Origin: Chloroflexota bacterium
GTDB lineage: Bacteria; Chloroflexota; Dehalococcoidia; Bin125
DNA length: 64,000 nt
Direction: 5' to 3'
Assembly (NCBI GenBank): GCA_003228175.2
Contig: QGNQ01000005.1
Coordinates: 41,826 to 105,825 of the forward strand
Part shown: positions 60,291 through 64,000 of the stretch, in pieces
How positions within the stretch are numbered: the stretch's first letter is position 1
Layout: every line of letters starts with the position of its first letter
The notes under the pieces: model-generated
The model's input: only the letters and a program-made list of their open reading frames with translations
The model's database searches: none
Told to the model about the DNA's origin: nothing
Program-made: the position numbers and the translations under genes

Positions 60291-60324
60291 GTGGAGAAGG
60301 TATCGTCGCTTCAGGGGTCCAGCA

Positions 60325-61278
60325 CTACCCGGATTGGGCAGTGCGATTGCGGTCGTACTGCTGGAGGAGGGCGGTGAGGGTGGCGAGGCGGGGGGTGTGG
60401 AGGTTGAGTTCGCGGGCACGGGCGAGGGGGGCGGTGAAGATGGCAGCGACTTCCATGGGGTTGCCCTCGACGTAGTCGATCATGGTGCTGGGGCGGTAGG
60501 GGCCCATGCTGTCGGTGAGGCGGAACATGGTCTCGATGACGGTGGGGCCGTCGAGGCGGAGGGGTTCATCGCGGGATTCGAGGTCGGCGTTGCCGGCGGC
60601 GACGACTTCTTCCATGGTGGCGCGGGCGCCGGCCCGGAGGTCTGGGTCGTTGACGACGATGTCGGTGGTGACGCCGCCGGCGGCGACGCAGAAGCCGTTG
60701 AAGGGGATGTTCCAGCAGAGCTTTTCCCAGCGCGCGCGGCGGAGGGAGAGGACGCCGCTGAAGTCGACGCGGGCGGGGGCCCAGAGGGCGAGGGCGCGGT
60801 CGACTTCGGCGGGGTCGTTGAGGAGGTGGCCGACGGTGACGGCGCCGTAGGCGAGGTGGTGGACGTGGCCGGGTTCGCCACGGTTGACGCAGGTGAAGGC
60901 CATGCCGCCGAAGATTCGCTCGCGTCCGAACCAGTCGCCGAAGCGCTCCTCCAGGCCGAGGCCGTTCATCAGCACGAGGATGCGGGTGTGCGGTCCGATG
61001 CAGGGGCCGACAAGGTCCGGGACGGCGTTGATGGAGGTGGATTTGAGGGCGCAGACGACCCAGTCGACGGGGCCGATCTCCTGGGGGGTGCAGGCGATCG
61101 CGGGGGTGGTCAGGGCGAAGTCGCCCTGGGGGCTGGTGCAGTGGAGGCCGCCGGTGGCGACGGATTGGTAGTCGCGGCGCAGGAGGAAGTGGACGTCGTG
61201 GCCGGCCTGGGCGAGGCGGGCGCCGTAGTAGCTGCCGACGGCGCCGGACCCAATGACTGCGACTCGTTGTGACTGCAT
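60325..61278 (-). CDS. panE: 2-dehydropantoate 2-reductase (ketopantoate reductase)
   Basis: A 317-residue ApbA/PanE-family protein. It has the NADP-binding start VAVIGSGAVGSYYGARLAQAG, WVVCALKST, VLMNGLGLEERF with the conserved Asn, the catalytic Lys in RARWEKLCWNIPFNGFCV, and YRPSTMIDYVEGNPMEV near the C-terminus. It would reduce ketopantoate to pantoate in CoA synthesis. Paralogues with other 2-oxo acids exist, and no panB/panC is adjacent. It follows the hydrolase gene by 12 bases. Confidence 0.87.
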   Translation of the reverse strand: MQSQRVAVIGSGAVGSYYGARLAQAGHDVHFLLRRDYQSVATGGLHCTSPQGDFALTTPAIACTPQEIGPVDWVVCALKSTSINAVPDLVGPCIGPHTRILVLMNGLGLEERFGDWFGRERIFGGMAFTCVNRGEPGHVHHLAYGAVTVGHLLNDPAEVDRALALWAPARVDFSGVLSLRRARWEKLCWNIPFNGFCVAAGGVTTDIVVNDPDLRAGARATMEEVVAAGNADLESRDEPLRLDGPTVIETMFRLTDSMGPYRPSTMIDYVEGNPMEVAAIFTAPLARARELNLHTPRLATLTALLQQYDRNRTAQSG

Positions 61279-61290
61279 GTGGTGGCGCGC

Positions 61291-62148
61291 TTAGCGGTTG
61301 GCGTTGGCGCGGAGGAAGTCGCGGATTGTGTCGATGGTGGCGGGGCGCTTGGTGTCCGAGCGGCAGTCGACGTCGAGGCAGCGGGCGTTGGGGGCGTCGG
61401 CGCAGATCTTGTGGGCGATGCTGGTGGGGTGGAAGGCGTCACTGCCAGGGAGGATCAGGAGGGGGGCGGGGCAGCGCCGAACGAAGTCCTCGTCGACGGT
61501 GAGGTAGGGCGGGGCGTCGGGCCAGATGGCGGCGGCGAAGCGGTCGATGAGGCGGACGTAGTCGGCGGTGGGCATGGCTTCGATGTCAGCGCGGAAGGAT
61601 GCATCGGCGGCGATGCGGCGGGCGAAGGGGCCGCCGGCGTTGTTGGCCATGAAGAAGGGGTCGGCGAGGGCGGCTTGGACGACGGCGGCGGGGCCGTCGC
61701 TGCGGGCGAGGGCGAGGGTGGGCTGGAACATGTCGTTGAAGACGGCGAGGGAGTTGGTGTGGTCGAGGCCGACGGGGTCTTGGCCGACGGCGCCGGTGAT
61801 GCGGTCGGGCGCTTCCTGGATCAGGCGGAGGAGGTAGCTGACGCCGATGCAGCCGCCCCAGACTTGGGCGTGTTGGACGCCGGCGTGGTCGAGGACGGCG
61901 ATCTGGTCCTGCCAGGCGAGGTCGTAGGAGAAGGCGGGTGGGGCGTTCCAGCTTTGGCCGGCGTGGCGCTGGTCCATGGCGATGCAGGTGAATTGGTCGG
62001 CGCAGGCGGCGGTGGGGTCGATGGCGCTGTTGTGCCACATGGCGATCTCGCTGTTGACGCCGCCGGGGGCGATGAGGAGGAGGGCGGGGCCGCTGCCGAA
62101 GGTTTCGTAGTGGATGGTGGCACCGTCAGGGCGGGTGAGGTCGGGCAT
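61291..62148 (-). CDS. Alpha/beta hydrolase with Cys at the nucleophile elbow
   Basis: A 285-residue hydrolase-fold protein: ALLLIAPGGVNSE, CIAMDQRHAGQSWNAP, then the elbow QVWGGCIGVSYLLRL with Cys100 in the place of Ser. An acidic/His stretch LPGSDAFHPTSIAH follows, but the usual C-terminal catalytic His is not evident. A Cys nucleophile occurs in dienelactone hydrolases, though the rest looks like the general alpha/beta-hydrolase-1 family. It is first in a likely operon with panE. Activity is uncertain. Confidence 0.8.
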   Translation of the reverse strand: MPDLTRPDGATIHYETFGSGPALLLIAPGGVNSEIAMWHNSAIDPTAACADQFTCIAMDQRHAGQSWNAPPAFSYDLAWQDQIAVLDHAGVQHAQVWGGCIGVSYLLRLIQEAPDRITGAVGQDPVGLDHTNSLAVFNDMFQPTLALARSDGPAAVVQAALADPFFMANNAGGPFARRIAADASFRADIEAMPTADYVRLIDRFAAAIWPDAPPYLTVDEDFVRRCPAPLLILPGSDAFHPTSIAHKICADAPNARCLDVDCRSDTKRPATIDTIRDFLRANANR

Positions 62149-62291
62149 GGGGGATGCGATCCTTTGCTAGGGGATGAATGGCGGGGTGGGGACGTTGAGC
62201 TGCTGTGCGTTCGAGTCACATGAAGAGGGCGTCGAGGGCGGTGGCGATCGGGGCGGCGGGGGTGTCGCCGCCGGTCGACAGTTTGATCTCC

Positions 62292-62440
62292 CTACACGAT
62301 GCGATCATGTTTCTCAAGGTTGTGGCGCGCGCAGAGTAGCTGAACGTTCGTGGCCGTGAGCGACGTACCGCCTTTGGAGAACGGGCCTGCTTCAACAGCC
62401 TGTCCGTGCCGGCACAGCGAAGCATGGCGTGCCATCATGT
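62292..62440 (-). pseudogene. HNH endonuclease remnant (C-terminal end)
   Basis: The minus strand ends in PFSKGGTSLTATNVQLLCARHNLEKHDRIV and a stop at 62292. This is the end of an HNH nuclease (normally DHxxPxSKGG..NxQLLC..CN..K). The DH pair and the N-terminal part are missing or mutated upstream. Confidence 0.6.
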
Positions 62441-62639
62441 ACGCGATGACAGCCGCGACGGACGCAATTGAGACCTTCGCGCGAGCCGCGAAGTCGGTTC
62501 GCGGAATGGGCGACCTTGAAGCGATGCTTGCGGGAATCTGGCTTCGCCTGAACCACCCGGACGAAGTCCTCGATACGGCTCAGCAAGCACCGAGGTATCG
62601 CAGCCAAAAGCTACGTGAATATCTGCGTGGACGAGGCGC

Positions 62640-62782
62640 CGACGAACGCTGTAGCGGAATCCTCGATGCCAGAGCGCGTTCCGAAGTTGGCGCTCCGGCG
62701 TCGTGTCCTGGGAGCGGACGGCCTGCATTGCTCGGCGCACATGTTCAGGAGGACGTTTCTTCCGTGCGGGGGTGGCGACCAT
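62640..62782 (-). pseudogene. Vsr-like (very short patch repair) endonuclease remnant, N-terminal part
   Basis: From ATG 62782 the frame gives RRAMQAVRSQDTTPERQLRN, then ALWHRGFRYSVRRRLVHADI. This fits the beginning of Vsr nucleases (RS..M..IR.KDT.PE...R..L...GFR). The metal-binding Asp strand and the FVDGCFWH catalytic region that should follow are absent; the sequence becomes unrelated. The 62150-62880 stretch holds only this, the HNH remnant and a palindrome. Confidence 0.6.
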
Positions 62783-62843
62783 ACGGACGATGACAGCATG
62801 GGAACGTCCGTTCGGCAAGTGAAGGGGACATAGCGTCGTGTTC

Positions 62844-62873
62844 ACACGGTACCGTGTACACGGAAACGTGTAC
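62844..62873. promoter_or_regulatory. Overlapping palindromes downstream of the acyl-CoA synthetase gene
   Basis: ACACGGTACCGTGT (62844-62857) is a perfect 14-bp palindrome. It overlaps GTACACG-GAAA-CGTGTAC (62856-62873), a 7-bp stem with a tetraloop. Placed 14 bases after the stop of the minus-strand gene, it may act as a terminator or a protein-binding site. Confidence 0.45.
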
Positions 62874-62887
62874 AGCGACGGAGGCGG

Positions 62888-64000
62888 TTAGTTGACGCGG
62901 CGAGTCTGGCCTTGCCAGTACTGGTCGCGGAGTTCGAACTTTTTGAGTTTGCCGGTGGCGGTCCGCGGCAGCGCCTCGACGAACTCCACGCGGCTGGGGG
63001 TTTTGAAGTGGGCCATGTTGTCGCGGCAGTGGGCGATGATGTCTTCGCTGGTGGGGGTGGCGCCCTCTCGGGGGACGATGATGGCCATGGGGGTCTCGCC
63101 CCACTTCTGGGAGGGGACGCCGATGACGGCGGCTTCAAGGACGGCGGGGTGCTTGTAGAGGATGTCTTCGATCTCGAGGGAGGAGATGTTCTCTGCGCCG
63201 GAGATGATGACGTCTTTGGCGCGGTCGACGATGTTGATGTAGCCGTCCGTGTTGACGGTGGCCATGTCGCCGGTGAAGAACCAGCCGTCGCGGATGACTT
63301 TGGCGGTCTCTTCCGGTTGCTCCCAATAGCCTTCGAGGACGACGTTGGAGCGGGCGGCGACTTCGCCGACGGACTCGTCGTCCCAGGGCACTTCGTCGCC
63401 GTCCGCGCCGAAGATGCGGACGTCGGCGCCGATGACTTCTTGGCCGGCGCGGGCTTTGGTGCGGTAGTATGCCTCGCCCTGGAGTTGGAGGTGGGGCTTG
63501 ATCTCGGAGATGGTGAGGATGGGGGAGGTCTCGGTGAGGCCGTAGATCTGGATGAACTCCCAGCCGAGTTCTGCTTCGAGGCGCTGGATGAAGGTCTGCG
63601 GGGGCGGGGCGCCGGCGACGACGAAGCGGGGTTTGGTCTTGATGTCGTATTCGGCCTTGTGGGGGAATTCAAGGATGGTGGCGAGGACGGCGGGGGCCAT
63701 GCAGGCGAAGGTGATGCGTTCGTCCTGCAGCATTTGGTAGATGGCGGGGCCCTCTACTTTGCGCAGGACGATGTGGGATCCGCCCATGGCGGTGATGGCG
63801 TAGGGGCCGCCCCAGCCGTTGGCGTGGAACATGGGGAGGGTCCACATTTCGCGGTCGTGCTGGGAGATGCGCCAGTGGGCGATGGCGTTGTAGGCGTTGA
63901 TGTAGGCGTTGCGGTGGGTGATCATGACGCCCTTGGGGCGGGCGGTGGTGCCGGAGGTGTAGTTGATGCTGAGGAGGTCGGATTCGGCGAGGCCGGGGTC
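62888..64000 (-). CDS. AMP-binding acyl-CoA synthetase, C-terminal part (5' end outside window)
   Basis: About 370 residues of an ANL-superfamily ligase that activates a carboxylic acid to its CoA thioester. The P-loop SINYTSGTTARPKGVMITHRN is at the window edge. Then come MFHANGWGGPYA, IQIYGLTETSP, the Asp in DGWFFTGDMATVNTDGYI, the hinge DRAKDVIISGAENIS, and the C-terminal catalytic Lys in PRTATGKLKKFELRD. It resembles medium- or long-chain fatty acyl-CoA ligases. The first ~180 residues lie beyond 64000. Confidence 0.92.
   Translation of the reverse strand, partial: DPGLAESDLLSINYTSGTTARPKGVMITHRNAYINAYNAIAHWRISQHDREMWTLPMFHANGWGGPYAITAMGGSHIVLRKVEGPAIYQMLQDERITFACMAPAVLATILEFPHKAEYDIKTKPRFVVAGAPPPQTFIQRLEAELGWEFIQIYGLTETSPILTISEIKPHLQLQGEAYYRTKARAGQEVIGADVRIFGADGDEVPWDDESVGEVAARSNVVLEGYWEQPEETAKVIRDGWFFTGDMATVNTDGYINIVDRAKDVIISGAENISSLEIEDILYKHPAVLEAAVIGVPSQKWGETPMAIIVPREGATPTSEDIIAHCRDNMAHFKTPSRVEFVEALPRTATGKLKKFELRDQYWQGQTRRVN

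Noticed and set aside
62350..62793. Plus-strand frame over the Vsr/HNH remnants
   Set aside because: No family resemblance; the recognisable fragments are on the minus strand.
1..64000. tRNA, rRNA, CRISPR, transposase or integrase
   Set aside because: I looked for T-loop words, regular spaced repeats, DDE/tyrosine-recombinase motifs and terminal inverted repeats and found none that hold up.

Overview
The window comes from a high-GC bacterial chromosome with short intergenic gaps. I see no tRNA or rRNA gene, CRISPR array, insertion sequence or phage module. Three luciferase-like (LLM) flavin oxidoreductases, three PPOX/split-barrel proteins of F420-associated type, menaquinone genes, a malyl-CoA-lyase-like enzyme, a CaiB/BaiF CoA transferase, a DUF169 protein and tandem enoyl-CoA hydratases suggest a Chloroflexota-like organism (Dehalococcoidia/SAR202 type). 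That assignment rests on gene content only.

Layout: 1-1.4 kb, end of menB and menA. 1.5-5.5 kb, an LLM enzyme, a CoA-disulfide-reductase-like flavoprotein with an in-frame TGA at its catalytic cysteine codon followed by a SECIS-like hairpin, and two CBS-pair proteins. 5.5-11.3 kb, a double-thioredoxin TlpA-like protein and an ECF sigma/anti-sigma module with an exported repeat protein; both transcription units start with matching ECF-type promoters. 11.4-15.6 kb, a split ThDP decarboxylase (ComDE-like), a TIGR04282/TIGR04283 glycosyltransferase pair, and a CcdA whose first membrane segment lies at the C-terminus. 15.7-23.6 kb, an LLM enzyme, PPOX, ABM, ArsR-SRPBCC, VOC, and a hybrid kinase plus response-regulator/GGDEF unit with a damaged PAS region. 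23.8-31.4 kb, cysDN, a CtpE-like P-type ATPase, a malyl-CoA-lyase-like protein and alanine dehydrogenase.

31.5-32.2 kb holds remnants of an NTF2-like and a GNAT gene. 32.2-39.4 kb has a haloalkane-dehalogenase-like hydrolase, a BtuFCD-type importer under a cobalamin riboswitch, an orphan DHp-like peptide, arginase, F420-type PPOX and pterin dehydratase. 39.5-44.4 kb has Ada, two exported proteins bracketed by a 44-bp direct repeat copied from the end of an ammonia-lyase gene, DinB and SRAP. 44.5-52 kb has three enoyl-CoA hydratases, an LLM enzyme, an aminotransferase, a hydrolase and an M20 peptidase. 52-56.7 kb is Lhr helicase. 56.8-64 kb has PPOX, DUF169, CoA transferase, methyltransferase, PanE and a Cys-nucleophile hydrolase, then Vsr/HNH remnants and the C-terminal part of an acyl-CoA synthetase.

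Themes: flavin/F420 redox and CoA-ester catabolism dominate, with thiol/selenol redox (candidate Sec-CoADR, TlpA-like protein, CcdA) as a second thread. Several genes have a TANNNT box six or seven bases before ATG, which suggests leaderless transcripts. The most novel observations are the candidate selenocysteine CoADR and the circularly permuted CcdA.
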